Shown here in pieces: positions 52,180 through 64,000 of a stretch of DNA of 64,000 nucleotides. Positions within the stretch are counted from its first letter, which is position 1. Each line of letters opens with the position of its first letter. Under the pieces are notes generated by a model, which saw only the letters and a program-made list of their open reading frames with translations, did no database searches and had not been told where the DNA came from. This DNA is from Cyclina sinensis (Eukaryota > Mollusca > Bivalvia > Venerida > Veneridae): contig JAAONU010000003.1 in assembly GCA_012932295.1 (NCBI GenBank), forward strand, positions 25,530,361 through 25,594,360, in the 5' to 3' direction. Made by a program: the position numbers and the translations under genes.

Positions 52180-55100
52180 TTGTCTGCTATAAACAATGGA
52201 GTGCTTTCGTCCTATCTTGAACATGCAGATTATGCAACCGGTAATGCAATTCTACTTTGTTCAGATGGAACAACAGGCTTCCAGTTCGACAAATCTGACC
52301 CAAAAAATATGTGGACGGCGAATGGTATTATGTCAGCTGCATTATCAGTCAGTAGTTTACAGGTTTCTGAAAACGTAGTAGCTGAACTGAATGTGACCGT
52401 ACAACTGTCTTCAAAACCTATTTCCGTCAGAATCTTTAATAAAAACAAGAACATGTTGTTTGACGTAAGAACAACAATCTTTGTTTTTTTATTGAGTTGT
52501 GCACTAAGACTGTATCAGATTTCATATTGAGAAAGTTTTATAATCGATTTGTAAGAATTTTTCCATTGTAGTAATTTATTTTGCAAAATGGCTTCAATAA
52601 TTCTGATTTTATATGTTTATCTATCATTTTTGGATTCTGCAACCTAATTTCATTTTTCTTGTAATATTTTTGTATCAGTGTGTTAGATTATTATAGAATG
52701 CTTAGAATCCTTTAAATTTTGCTAGAGTGTTTTCAGAAAGACAAAGACTAGAAAACAATGAATACATACTACATAACCTTAATACATGTAAACCTGTGTT
52801 TTGATATGTGTATAATTTATCACGTTATCAGTGGTGGGACGCTGGTATTTATCCTATTATGATAAAATAATAAAATCCATAATCCCTGATCTTTGAACAG
52901 TTGGTTTCACTTCTATACGTTGCAATGCGTCAATAGATTTTCATTTAGTTATCTAATAGATAAAACTTAGAAATTCCAGAAACTAATTACTTAAAAGAGA
53001 ATGGCTTTACCTGAAGGTTGTCAATTGTTTAGGAAGACGAGAAAGAGTAAGTTTTTTTTTTTATTTTACATATTTGCTTATACATAGACATGAATACAGT
53101 TTAATTGTTAAATGTGACTTTTGCAAAACTTAGGTAATAAATGTTAAACACAAACATGTGAAAATACAAGAAAAATACTTTTTGAGTAACGTTAACAAAT
53201 GAATCGTTATTAAGACCTGTTTTACCACAAAAAATCATGAATTTTCTTGAGACTTGATTTTCCAGATGTTAATACTCGTAATCAAAAAGTGTGTTCTTAT
53301 AAGAATCTTATTCCATGATTACAAAACTATGCAAAACTATTTGCTAAAGGATTATAAAGAACTTTGCACAACAGATATGTCTGTCAGTGTTTCATGCCAG
53401 CTAAGGGTTAAGGGTTTGAAAATACATGTGTGAATAGTGTCAAAGATTTAACGTCGCAACAACACTTTCATATTTCGTTGCATACAATTAAAACAAATTC
53501 GATAAGGCGAAAACAAGTCAAATATATCTATTTATTAAGGTAAAAATAATAAGATTACAGATTAACATTATTGATGAAACATTACTTTAACATTACTTTA
53601 ACATTCCTGCGATGAAACTCTGAGTTTAGATGACTCATATAGACATTAGATTAGCTTAAAAATTCTAGTTTAGGCCTGAAAACGGGTAAAAGTTTTTTCA
53701 GCATGCATTCAGAAAAAAACTTTCACCCGTTTTCAGGCCTAAACTAGAATTTTACAAAATAAAAATTCTTTACGTAAATACAGAGCACACCAGCCAATCT
53801 TCGGTGCACAACATGATTTTTGTAATTCTAAAGATTTCTTATTGAAAAAGACCATTTTACCTTTCAAGCGACGGGTTGTTGATCAGCGAGAGAGCATAAA
53901 ACAGGTGCGCGATGACGTAGTATCCTACCATTGGAGATAGGACGCTTTACATAAAAAAACGTCTAAATACAAATATACGTTCTGTATACATATAAACAGC
54001 CCTTTTTGATAACATTTTTTTTAATTTCATGTACCTGTACTCCCGGGTCAATAAGTAGGTGTCCCAGATTTCTGATGACCAATTTGATATATATAGTTTC
54101 CCATATTTTTCTTTAAAAATGTCGGTTAGAAAAAAATGTGTCCCGCATTTTGACAAAGGTGATGAGAACGGCTTAAATACAATACATTTATTTACCCTGC
54201 ATTTCAACATGTATGCGTGGTGATTATTTTTAGTTAAATATTATTCGTTTGTAGTAACGAAAAACTATATTTTAAAGGTGACGTTGCTGTGTTCGTGTAA
54301 TTTCAATTTCAAAATTGAATATGTGATACCATTATCTTTTTATCTAAGAAGGAAAGTAGATTGATTAGTAATTTCACTTAACAAGTTTATCGGTAACCCT
54401 AAAATACTTCGTGAAAAAAAACCCAATCCGTTGAAAATATTTTGTGACATCTCCCATTTATTTTGCAGAGAGAAACTAGATACATTTACGAAGACACAGC
54501 TTATATTAACAAACCAAGAACTCTAAAGAAAAATGAAAATCCTTTGTCGAAGTGTTTCACAATACCAGAAACAGGAGACGTTTGATAACGTCGCACCAAG
54601 ACGTCAGGTTTCCGTCCCAGCTAATTTCTATCAGCAAGAAGAATATGACGATGACATTTTGCCTGCTCAACTTAATAACGATGTGTTGGAATGTTTGAAG
54701 GATGCTGCAGGACTATTTGCTCAAGTTTATAATAAAATGATGCACTCTCCAGTAAGTAAATTAGTTTATCTCTTATGATGACCACGTTAAGATACAACTT
54801 ACCGTCATATTGGATGGTGTTAACTCAGAACAGTTATATTATATCATAGGCGGAACGGGAGTTGGGTGGGGGGGGACCTTTATCATTAGGGTAATTTTCG
54901 TCGTTTTCTACCAAGATATTGCTTGGTACAAATTCAGCTCCATGATGAATTAAATTAGAAATAGTAACATGAAGAGAGTATGATTATAAAAGTATATTTT
55001 GATGTTTTATGAACGGGATGAATTCAATAGGCAACCACTTACGAAGTCTTGAATCTAAGCCGATAAGAAAGGTCTTTATATATTGAAGCAGTATCTCACA

Positions 55101-55812
55101 AATTAACATAATTTCCCATGGTTAAAGTAGGAAAAAGACCCGATGCTTATAACAACAATGTTAAATTCACCTTACATAAGCTGTTTCCCTAAACTTTATC
55201 AAACAAATCAAGAATTCATACCTTTAATATTCGCTTACAAGTTTTGTGTTGATTCTTTTGCAGGAATCTATCGATTCAGACTATATCCCTGAAAATGTCC
55301 ACTTTGGTCTTTCTGACGCAGAACAACTTCTGCCAGCTCTTTCCCGTCTTGTGACGGACAACAAGCCAGATGTAATTCACTTTGTCAATATATTTTCAGA
55401 ACTTAAACGCCAGTAGATTTCTAAAGTTCGGTTTTTAGCTTTTTAAGTATTAATTTGCATTTGCGATAGACTTAGAAAGATATTTTGAAATTTCAAAATG
55501 AATTGTTTATATCATCTCTACTGAGTGATTTTGTCTTATAATATAGTTATAATTATTTACTCATTTCAGTGCTTGTACTTAGTGCAAGACTTTCTCACGA
55601 AATTGCAAGAGAGGATTCCGAACTTAGAGCCTCTGAACATAGCGCATGCGCTCCATGCTGTCAAGAATGCAACAGTTCTCCTACACTTAGATAACAGAGA
55701 TGGAATCGACGTGAATACGTTAATTACACAACCCAGGGATTTTATTGCTGCAGCAATGATTGTAAACCAGTATTTGATGAATCTGGCCAGTGATAACAGC
55801 CATATATATTAG
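52180..55812 (+). CDS. Unrecognised multi-exon gene
   Basis: Four exons with consistent phase 0 joins: 52180-52464 (5' limit not fixed; the frame is closed by TAA just upstream), 54469-54751, 55264-55371 and 55570-55812 (TAG). The first encodes a beta-rich, possibly extracellular segment (ILLCSDGTTGFQF, NVTVQLSSKPISVRIF). The others encode a charged, helical protein (LNNDVLECLKDAAGLFAQVY, LSDAEQLLPALSRLV, CLYLVQDFLTKLQERI, PRDFIAAAMIVNQYLMNLAS). I see no transmembrane helix or known domain. Exon 54469-54751 is 283 nt, one base too long for phase 0 at both ends. The first exon may belong to a different gene, since about 2 kb separate it from the next. Confidence 0.55.
53659..53753. repeat. Near-perfect 42-bp-arm hairpin
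   Basis: CTAGTTTAGGCCTGAAAACG on the left is answered by CGTTTTCAGGCCTAAACTAG on the right, with a small loop around GCATGCATT. Over the whole arm I count one mismatch and one indel. It lies in the intron between exons 52464 and 54469. Confidence 0.9.
54581..54583 (+). other. Probable one-base insertion in exon 54469-54751
   Basis: The exon opens in phase 0 with RETRYIYEDTAYINKPRTLK and reaches IPETGDV before a stop at GTTTGATAAC. Removing one T gives GDVDNVAPRRQVSVPANF and an open frame to the donor. Since the protein is unknown, support is from phase arithmetic only. Confidence 0.55.
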
Positions 55813-56747
55813 CTACAATAATTACGTTTTGTGCCTTCTGTTGATATCTGCTTATTAGTTTTAACACTCAAATTTCATAAAAAAATATCATTATATTGGT
55901 ATACAGCTAGACCATGTGAATTATTTATTCTCAAAAAATATAAACTTAAGTTAACTGGAACATATGTTGCACTGTCTTGCCCTTTCTACTTTTGAATGCG
56001 TAGGGTGGCTGCGTTTTCTGACTGGTTTTTCCTGCTTTGCGTTTTTCCCTCTTTTATAGTTATTTTCAAAATGTATGCTTTTAAATATTTACTAGTAGTT
56101 GCATATCACTGTCGAAGTATGTAAAATAAGTAATTTAGCGGTCGCCGATGATACACAATAAGACTTATACGGGTAAAAATGTTAAGGATTTTATTGATCA
56201 TCTCCGATTAAATGTTACGTTAATTCGGTTTCAGAGTCGTATTATCTGATGACTTTACAACTTCTGTTTTATTTATTTTCTTTGTACTTTGTTCTCCACA
56301 AGAAATAAATTTTACATTGTTCTCGTTTTTGTCTGATTTTTATCTCCAGATTTAGCGACACATTTGATCTAGTTTTGGTCTATTTTGACGTTTCTATGCA
56401 CTGTGTCTAGAAAATACTCAGGACTGGCCAAATTCACATTGTCAAAACTACGACGAATTTCGCTAGTTAATTCAGGAGCAAGCATGTCTAAAACCGGCAA
56501 ATTTCTAATCGAACTACCTATTACGTATATCAAACAAAAGTACATTTCTAAAACAAAATACACCTTTTTCCTTACTTTAAATAGGGTGTTTCGTTGAGTT
56601 TATGGGATTATTTAATATTCTGTCATAGATTTTTACACTTACGTTAGAAATATCTTTCGTTTAGTTTATGTGTCGAATGCCAAATTAATCAAATAATCCA
56701 GCATATTTAAAACTCTGGTTGCCATGGCAACTGAAAGGAAAAAAAAT

Positions 56748-57300
56748 AAAAATCTTCTTGTCTGAAACCACAAGACCTAGGGTTTAGATATTTGGTTGAT
56801 AATATCATCTAGTGGACCTTTACCAAAGTTATATAGATTATGGCACTGAGGTCAAATTTGGCCCCACCCTAGGGGTCACCTGATTTTACCTAAACTTATA
56901 TAGGAAACTTTTTTTAAAAATCTTCTTGTCAGAAACCATTAAGCCTAGGCATAAGATGTTTGGTCTAATGTACCTCAAACAAGTTTATACAAAGCATGGT
57001 CCCTGGATCAAACTACAAAAGTTAAATAAATCATGACTGAGGGGTCAGAATTGGCCCGAGTCCAGGGTCACTTGACTTCACATAGACGTATATTGGGAGA
57101 ACTTTAAAAAAAAAATCTTCTTAACAGAAACCATTAGGCCTTGGATTAGGATATTTTGTTTGCACCATTTTCAAGTGGACCTCTGCCAAGTTTATAGAAA
57201 TCATGGCCCCTGGATCAAAATTGGCCCCATCCAAGCAATCACTCCTTTTTACATTGAGTTATATAGGGAAAGTTTTAAAGGAAGTGAACGGTCTTGAGCT
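56748..57300. repeat. Diverged tandem repeat, units of about 165-195 bp
   Basis: AAAAATCTTCTTGTCAGAAAC or close variants occur at about 56748, 56917 and 57110, each followed by related text about ATATAGGGAA and GGTCAC motifs. A C-rich run follows at 57354-57368. Confidence 0.65.
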
Positions 57301-57424
57301 TTGATATTTATCGTTCAGCATTGCCTATTTAATTAGATGGGCTTTGGAAGATCTCCCCCCCCCCCCACCTCACGTGGGTACTCCGCCCCTCTAAGAAAAA
57401 AATCATTGTGGGTATTTAACTTTC

Positions 57425-57610
57425 ATCTATCTTTGTCCTTGACCTTCATGTGACCTACTGACCTACTTCTTTGTCTATTAAAGCTCAATCGATGAAATTT
57501 TTACAATTTGCATGCATACTTCAATTTTGACATTGACTGACCTTGACCTACTGATCTACGTTCTTGTTTATGAAGACATGTGTTTGAAAATTTAAATATT
57601 TGTGTAAGTT
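57425..57610. repeat. Dispersed repeat with paired TGACCTACTGA motifs
   Basis: GTGACCTACTGACCTAC and TTGACCTACTGATCTAC recur about 85 bases apart with related flanks (AAATTTTTACAATTTGCATG, AAATTTAAATATTTG). Confidence 0.45.
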
Positions 57611-58958
57611 TGCATACAGACTTCAAATTAGACTTCTGTTTATCTTGTCTCTTGTTGAAGTAACCTTTGGTTAGGTTAAACGAGTTTTAACATTACTAAA
57701 AACAGCCTAGCCCAAACAAACGATTTACTTTGAAAGGGAAAAGTGATAGAATTCTATCTGGTTACTTTTCCTTCTATTTGCAGGCCGAATATTTTTGTAT
57801 AAAATAATTTGAAATAAGTAAGTAGAAATCTTTTTTTACATAACTAAGTGTGCAGTTAATGTATCCAGATTTGAATCGATATATGCATACCAGATTGGAC
57901 TAAGGTGTTTGTGAATTTTATGATGAATTATACAAAAATTAATTTCTTCTTTTATCGTCTATTGTATTCGAGTTTAAAAGTCACTAGAACTTCTGTAAAC
58001 AACTGATATTGAAATGTCTATCAGTACTACACTATATATCACGGTAAGAAAAAGATAATAACTAGAAAATCTTTATATGTGTAATCATTGATATATGGGC
58101 CCTATATGAACCCCCGTTTTCCCGTAAGTATTGCGCGAAAAGGATTTAGTGGTTTTGCACCTTAGCAAAGTGTAAACCTTTCTTCTAGACGACCAATTTC
58201 CGTTATTTGAAATATTTCTATTCGTAAGTAAAAGAAAGATTATGACGTCAAGAACTGTTGCGCGATGAGAAAATAGGACGTTTATTTAAAGAAAAACAAA
58301 TAGCCTTTAAAAAAGTCACAGAGTCATTTTCGTAAATTATATGCTTTATACCTATTAAATATAAAAGGGACAACAAATTTGCTCATAATTCAAGTAAACT
58401 CAGGGGTGCCGGATAACTACTATTTTGCATAAAATCATGGGCAAAAGAAGTTCTAGAACCTAGTTCTAAGGACTACATCTTTTGATACAGCTATTTCAAG
58501 CGTACTTTCATTAGTGTAAGCTAAAATAAAATATTTAACGTAAATTTTTACTAATTTTATGTAAATTAAAATGATACTACTCATTTTAAATCTTTTGGAA
58601 TGGTGCGGATTAATATGAAATTTATGCGTACTTGGTGATTAGGTCAGCCAGTCCAAGAGCTGAAACATCTCTACTCACAGGTGGATGAAGATGATTCTCG
58701 ACTCAATACAAAGATGCGCTTATCAAAACCGGACCATACCCTCGTGTCATTGACTCCAAATTTATTCGAAATGTTGTTTTATCACAATGTTAGTCCATGT
58801 CTATCATGTTTAGCACATTATTCATTGAAAATCACGAACTGAACCAGGTCAACAGTGTTCCAGAATTGCAGGAAACCCCTCGCAGACTCCAGATCTTTTT
58901 CTAAAATGTAAACAACAAAAGTTTTCGTCGTCTGTCAAAACATTTTGTTCTAATCAGA

Positions 58959-61900
58959 ATGTTAGAACCAGAGGCGCAAGCTAATACTTACTCTCTTTAT
59001 GAGTGTGAAAATGAGGTCAGAGAATTTGATGATGCTGACAGTTTGTCAACAAATGAAAATAAACAGATGGATGGAGAGATGGAAGAAATGAACGAAGAAG
59101 ATAGACAAGATACTTCATCAGGTGATCTTACTCTGGAACTAAATGAAGAACTTGAGGCTGGATATAAAATTCTTACAGACCTCATGTCACATTCAAAAAG
59201 GGCAGCTAACTGGCCATTTATGGAGTCCATAGAAGATTCAGACCCAGAGCTCTATGCAGCATACAGGCAGCGGATTGAAAAACCAGTGTGGCTGAAGCTA
59301 AGTATGTCCATTTCATTAGTGTTGCAAAGCCATGAAGGAAATATTTTGTTCCACGAAGAGGTTAATATTTATTAACAAGCAAGATATTAACTGCTGTTGA
59401 CTTCCTTTCAAAATAGAAAGAAAGAGGGGAGCCGAATTAAAGCAAAATAAAAGAGACTAGATAGATTAAAAGTCTGTTACTAAAAGTTCAGTAATGTTTG
59501 GCTATTAAGAACAGGAAAGAAGTGGTCATAATGAATCATTTTAAGCTGATTCTTTTAAATATCAGACTTCAATTCTTTTAACTTGCTGATTTTTGTGCAG
59601 TTATGAAATGAATAAATGCTCCGAATAACGGAACTTGTCAGACAATTTGAAATGAAACTTACCTCTCTAAAAATTCATTGTTTTTTATGTTGTCAAGCTT
59701 ATGTCACCTTGATAGCATTAAAGCGACAGACTTGCAGAATTTAACTTAAAATTGTTTTTCTTTAGAATTAAAGCGACTGACTTAAAGAATTTAGCTGATT
59801 TTTTTTTTTCTTTAAAATTGAAGGGAAGTTAATATACTATGGAAAATACTTAAAATTATACTTCTATACATTAGGAAAACTGAAAAAAAGGTTTGACTTT
59901 ACCAGGACTCGAACACATGTCCCTTTCAGTCAGTAAAATAGAGCAGCGATCTACACCACTGAGCCTAGTTATAAATTTTTTTCAAAATTAATGATATAAC
60001 CAAAGTACATGTATCTACCCTGTGACTAACAGAGTAAAGTTCTTACCGATAAAAGTGTGTAAATTTTTATATTATGATGTTTTTCCTGAACAAAAAATGA
60101 GTCAATAACTTAGTTTAGATATGTTCTTCACAATTACACCTAGAATTTCTAGATGTATAAACATTTACTTTTTCTCATCATCAGCCCATCTGTGAGTCAG
60201 TCCCTTTAAAGGGAAGTTAATATACTATGAAAAAAAACATAGTTTTATGCTTCTCTACATTATGAAAACTGAAGAAAAAAGAATCTGATTTTAACAGGAT
60301 TCGAACCCATGCCCTTCAGGTCAGTAAAATTAGGACAAGCAACCTAAACCACTGAGCCACTGCGGAATGTTCTTTAAGAATATGAAAATTAACAATATAA
60401 ACTAAGTACATGTATCTTCCCTGTGACTAATGGGGTAAATTTTTTACCAATAAAATTGTGAAAAACTTTATATTATGATGTGTTTCTTTAGCAAATAATG
60501 AGACAGTAACTTAGTTTATTAAATAATGTTCTTCACAACTACAACCAGAATTTTTACATATATATATTCCATTTTCTTTTTTATGCATCATCGACCCATC
60601 TGTGAGTCGGTTGCTTTAAAGATTATTGAATTCCGTTAAAAAATTGATTACTTTTTTTTTATCAACATGTTTTATTTTTACTATTTCAGCCTTATTGCCA
60701 ATACATTTTTTCGAAACTATAAGCCATGAATTTTAACTCAGGATCACGTTTATAGCATGAGACCAAGGCATGATGGCATCAGATTTCTTGCCCTTGAATA
60801 ATTTTTGTGACCAGGACGGAACCCAATCCTCTGTTTTGCAAAACAGATAGTTTATATCACTAAACCAAATAGAGACAGTGTGATCTGTCGGTTATTTTTT
60901 TTTTTTTTTTCTTGAAGCTGCTTTAAAATGTTGATGTTTTCATCTTTTGCTTTGTATTTCCACTTGTAGTCAAAATCAATTGTTATTGAGGCAGTTTTAT
61001 AAGCCTGCAAGTAAAAGAAAATTCAGTTTTAACATAAGTAGGATTCAAAAGGACATTTAAGGGTGAGATTTAATTTTTTTTTAACTCTGATAGTTTTAAA
61101 CTTGCCCTGTTATAATTCTTACAGTGAAGCAAAAGTTTGAGGATCACCAGTATACAACAATCACAGAATTTGTGTCAGATTTCCGCCTGATGTTGGAAAA
61201 TTGTTATCGTTTCAATGGACCTGACCATTACATTTCAAAGAGGGCTCAGAAAATGGAAACCATGTTGGAACAAAAATTGGCCCTGTTACCAAGGTCAGTC
61301 TTGGAATATGAAGTAGATAGGCACATTTTTGGTTTACCAAAACATGATGTTTACAAATAACACATGTATAAATTCAATTTTATATACATTCTGTCAAAAT
61401 GAATATGATACAATGTAAAAAAATCCTGAAAAAAAAATAGAAAAAAAAACTGAATTCATAGTGAATGTAACATTGAAAAATGCTTTATTATAAGCATTTG
61501 ATAAGATTATAAGCATTTTTTTCCAGGGAGTTTCGGGAGAAGACGACCATTGATGCAACTACAGATCAGAAGTCAGAGGCATCGTCCATTAGCTCTGGTA
61601 TAGTTAATGTTGCAGATAGTTAGATGTAGACATGTTTTTGTAAAAAAAAAAAGAATTGAACAATTACAAATTGTATGTGCTATTTTTTAAATACATATTC
61701 ACTGTTAGTATTTTGTAAGTAATTTTTCAGCTGTTCATTATAACAAAGATGAAAGTTAAATTTATACCATACATTGCTTTGCACTCCATGAAATTACAAG
61801 ATATATTATAAAGTGATGACAGCCATTTCTTCATCCCAGTAGCACTACTCTAAGTGCTGTTTAATAGTGTTGTTGAGAAGTATCGTGTCTTTTCTAGTGT

Positions 61901-63763
61901 GAAGTCATATGGTCCAGTCTGATTATGTTTTAACATCAATAAGGTACACTTTTATGCTGTGATACATTTATATTTGGAGTGTTTTTCTATCATAATAAAC
62001 ATACTGTAACAAATATTTGTGTCATTAGGTTTAAGAAGAAGGCCTAAGACGCATGTTCTTCATGATTCTACTTACTTACTGAACCAGTTACGTGAGGCGG
62101 AATATCAGAAGAAACGTGAATATCGCATTCGTCAGATCATGGCTAGGCGGGCGGAGAGGACGGCTCTAGCACAAGAGATTATGGATTGGGAGGAGAAAAT
62201 GCTGTTTGATGGCAAGAAGGACAGGATGAAAGCAATGTGGGAGGTAATGTTTATTTCAGAAGAATGAGGAATGTTGGTTTTGTAAAAAAAATACTGAATA
62301 TTGCAGGACAATATATATAATTTTGTTTTGCTTGTCAAAGATACATTAACTCATTTTGATTTTTTTTTGATTCTTCAAATGATATCTGTCATTAGTTATT
62401 TATTCAAAGACACACTTGAAATTACATGAGTAAAATAGAAAGATCTCTGTGTTATCAAGCATGAACAATTTTTTTGTTTTAGCTCAAACACAGTTCATCT
62501 ACCATCCAGTTATATTGTATATGAAACTGTTGTTGCTTTTACTTTTCCATGAAACATCACAGATACCACAGATAGGGCTGTTCCTATTCCTGTGTCAAGA
62601 GCCACTTAACATAGGAGAGGTGATGCATTTTGAGTTAGAGCGGTGTTTCATGATGTCAAGGGAGAGCTCCACCATGCAACTCATCATGACGTCACTTCTT
62701 AGTACACCATTTCAGAGACTGAAGTAAATTTTTAAATCATTGTCGTTTTTATTTTTACCTCAGCATTGCTATTTGCCATGTTCTAGGTGGGGAATTATGT
62801 CTGTTTTGCATGCTGTTTCATTTATATCAGTTGTTTTATTAAAGACTGTATTTCTACAAGTATTTAACTGTTTTTCATTTTTTATAATGGTTACTTCATT
62901 CCTATAACTAAGTGTGGCCATTTATATGGCTTAAACTCATGTATTTTTGGTCAAGCCATTTCTAGAGACCCCAGTTTACCTTTTTCAATAATTATTTATC
63001 CATGCTTTCGAGTTTAATATTTCGTTGTTGCGGGTTTGATTAATGTAGGAAGGTTTTGCAACATCAGGAAAAAATAGATACATGCCTGGAAATAAAACTA
63101 TCAGGGTTTTTAACATGCAGCTATTTTGTTAGACTTGACAGAAAGAAGTTAATGCCGTACAGAGTGTGGGAGCAGAAATTGAGAGTGAAATTACAGAGCT
63201 GGTACAAGGTGTATACAGACATGGAGCAGGATGTTGAGAAGGTAATTTGTTCTCTTTCGACAGACATGTGACCATTTATTAAATAGCATTAAATCACAAT
63301 GAAAAATTGGTGACAAGTTGAAATACGTTTTCCTTAACTTCGAAATTGTATGGGTTCAGGAAACTGACAACTTCTAGACTTACAACCAAAGAGGTCATTG
63401 GGTCAGTCCTTTTTGGTGAATTTGACTATAACTTTTGATGGCATTGATGAATTTAACGATAACTTTTGATGCTTGCCTTGATTTAGGCTCTGATAAATAC
63501 AAGAAGCATTAGTAAATTTTAAGTTAAGATTTATTGAGCCTACAGCTGAGGTAAAATTTGTCATTTTTGGTAAGGCGTTGGTGTTTTGTAACATATCCAA
63601 GGTTTTATTTCAGTTTCAGTCTGAATAAATTGCTTGGTTTTTAAAAATATTGTAATTAATTTTAAAATAAGTTAACCTTTGGTAAAGGTTGTTTCATTAA
63701 TTTTGTTCTCTTTATAGACGTGTTTTAAGTTAGGATTGGAGGAACAGTTTTTTGACGTCGTTG
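58959..63763 (+). CDS. BRD10: BRD10 (KIAA2026)-type bromodomain protein, 5' part
   Basis: Exons 58959-59301, 61125-61293, 61527-61597, 62029-62243, 62563-62723, 63133-63241 and 63718-63763; all phases agree and the gene continues beyond the window. The start ATG follows an untranslated stretch and opens an acidic N-terminus (residues 1-60). A bromodomain spans about residues 60-160: the WPF shelf is at 85-87 and the segment FVSDFRLMLENCYRFNGPDH carries Asn145 at the acetyl-lysine position. Then comes MLEQKLALLP, an R/E-rich coiled coil (RQIMARRAERTALAQEIMDW), MWEIPQIGLFLFLCQEPLNI and a helical region with YRVWEQKLRVKLQSWY. The order matches vertebrate BRD10, a poorly characterised nuclear protein. 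No frameshift is present. Confidence 0.85.
59717..60615 (-). mobile_element. Array of TTAA-flanked tRNA-bearing elements (copies C and D plus a partial end)
   Basis: A 50-bp partial left end starts at about 59722 (AGCGACAGACTTGCAGAATT). Copy C (59772-60205) is complete and flanked by TTAA. Copy D (60210-60615) starts directly after the next TTAA but lacks the left inverted repeat, beginning AGGGAAGTTAATATACTATG, which matches the inner part of copy C. Both carry minus-strand tRNA-like modules; in D these read TGGCTCAGTGGTTTAGG and GGTTCGAATCC. The array lies in the first intron of BRD10. Confidence 0.75.
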
Positions 63764-64000
63764 GTAAGTAAATCCTTCATAGAACTTATAAAAGAACAGT
63801 TTGGCACATGTTAAAAATTTTGAAAATAAGTCAGTGTAATCACACTTGAAACAGTTAAAGAAATTTTTATTCTGCTTTTTAAAGTTACATTTAATTAGCA
63901 GTTAGCAACCCCTGTATTACCAGTATTTATGACCATTTTGGCTTGCTAGTTACCTAAAGTATTTATGAATGTTTTAAAAGTGGACAATCAAAGTGGATAT

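Larger units (their letters stand above)
55813..58958. other. Spacer with diverged repeats upstream of BRD10
   Basis: No coding exon seen. It holds the repeats at 56748-57400 and 57425-57610; the remainder is AT-rich. The right end should include the BRD10 promoter and 5' untranslated region. Confidence 0.45.

Noticed and set aside
52990..53048. Possible first exon with ATGGCTTTACCTGAAGG and a GTAAGT donor
   Set aside because: Its phase does not join to exon 54469 without a stop, and there is no other support.

Overview
The window is a piece of an animal nuclear genome, most likely a mollusc and probably a bivalve. Genes are split by many GT-AG introns, the DNA is AT-rich, and introns and spacers are packed with short mobile elements and minisatellites of types I associate with bivalves. 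The single-exon Mab-21 gene also carries motifs familiar from the large molluscan Mab-21 (cGAS-like) expansion. Species cannot be fixed from sequence alone.

Layout. (1) 354-17169, plus strand: the 3' part of a dynamin-binding-protein (Tuba)-type Rho GEF, with coiled coil, DH, BAR and two SH3 domains. Its introns hold a pogo-like element containing a nested SINE, several tandem repeats and a 145-bp minisatellite. (2) 17.2-24.1 kb: spacer with tandem repeats, a 34-bp perfect palindrome and a TTAA-flanked element carrying a tRNA-like module. (3) 24109-25755, minus strand: an intact Mab-21/cGAS-like gene, with a decayed copy at about 27.06-27.42 kb. (4) 31854-45579, minus strand: nearly all of eIF4G2 (DAP5/NAT1), with MIF4G, Q/P-rich linker, MA3 and W2 regions. 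A likely 5' non-coding exon lies near 47.8 kb, and a hAT-like element sits in intron 1. (5) 49.8-52.1 kb: two caspase-like fragments in the wrong order on either side of a broken LINE. (6) 52180-55812, plus strand: an unrecognised multi-exon gene. (7) 58959-63763, plus strand: the 5' part of a BRD10 (KIAA2026)-type bromodomain gene that runs off the window.

The genes do not form an operon or a pathway. The window joins housekeeping genes (translation initiation, chromatin reading, Cdc42-type signalling) to fast-evolving pieces that may relate to immunity or cell death (Mab-21 family, caspase-like fragments).

Two results deserve most attention. First, six coding exons in three genes each appear to carry exactly one extra base, shown by splice-phase arithmetic or protein alignment. 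This looks like residual consensus insertion error rather than pseudogenes. Second, a family of TTAA-flanked, inverted-repeat elements carries an internal tRNA-like A-box/B-box module, combining features of a piggyBac-type MITE and a SINE.
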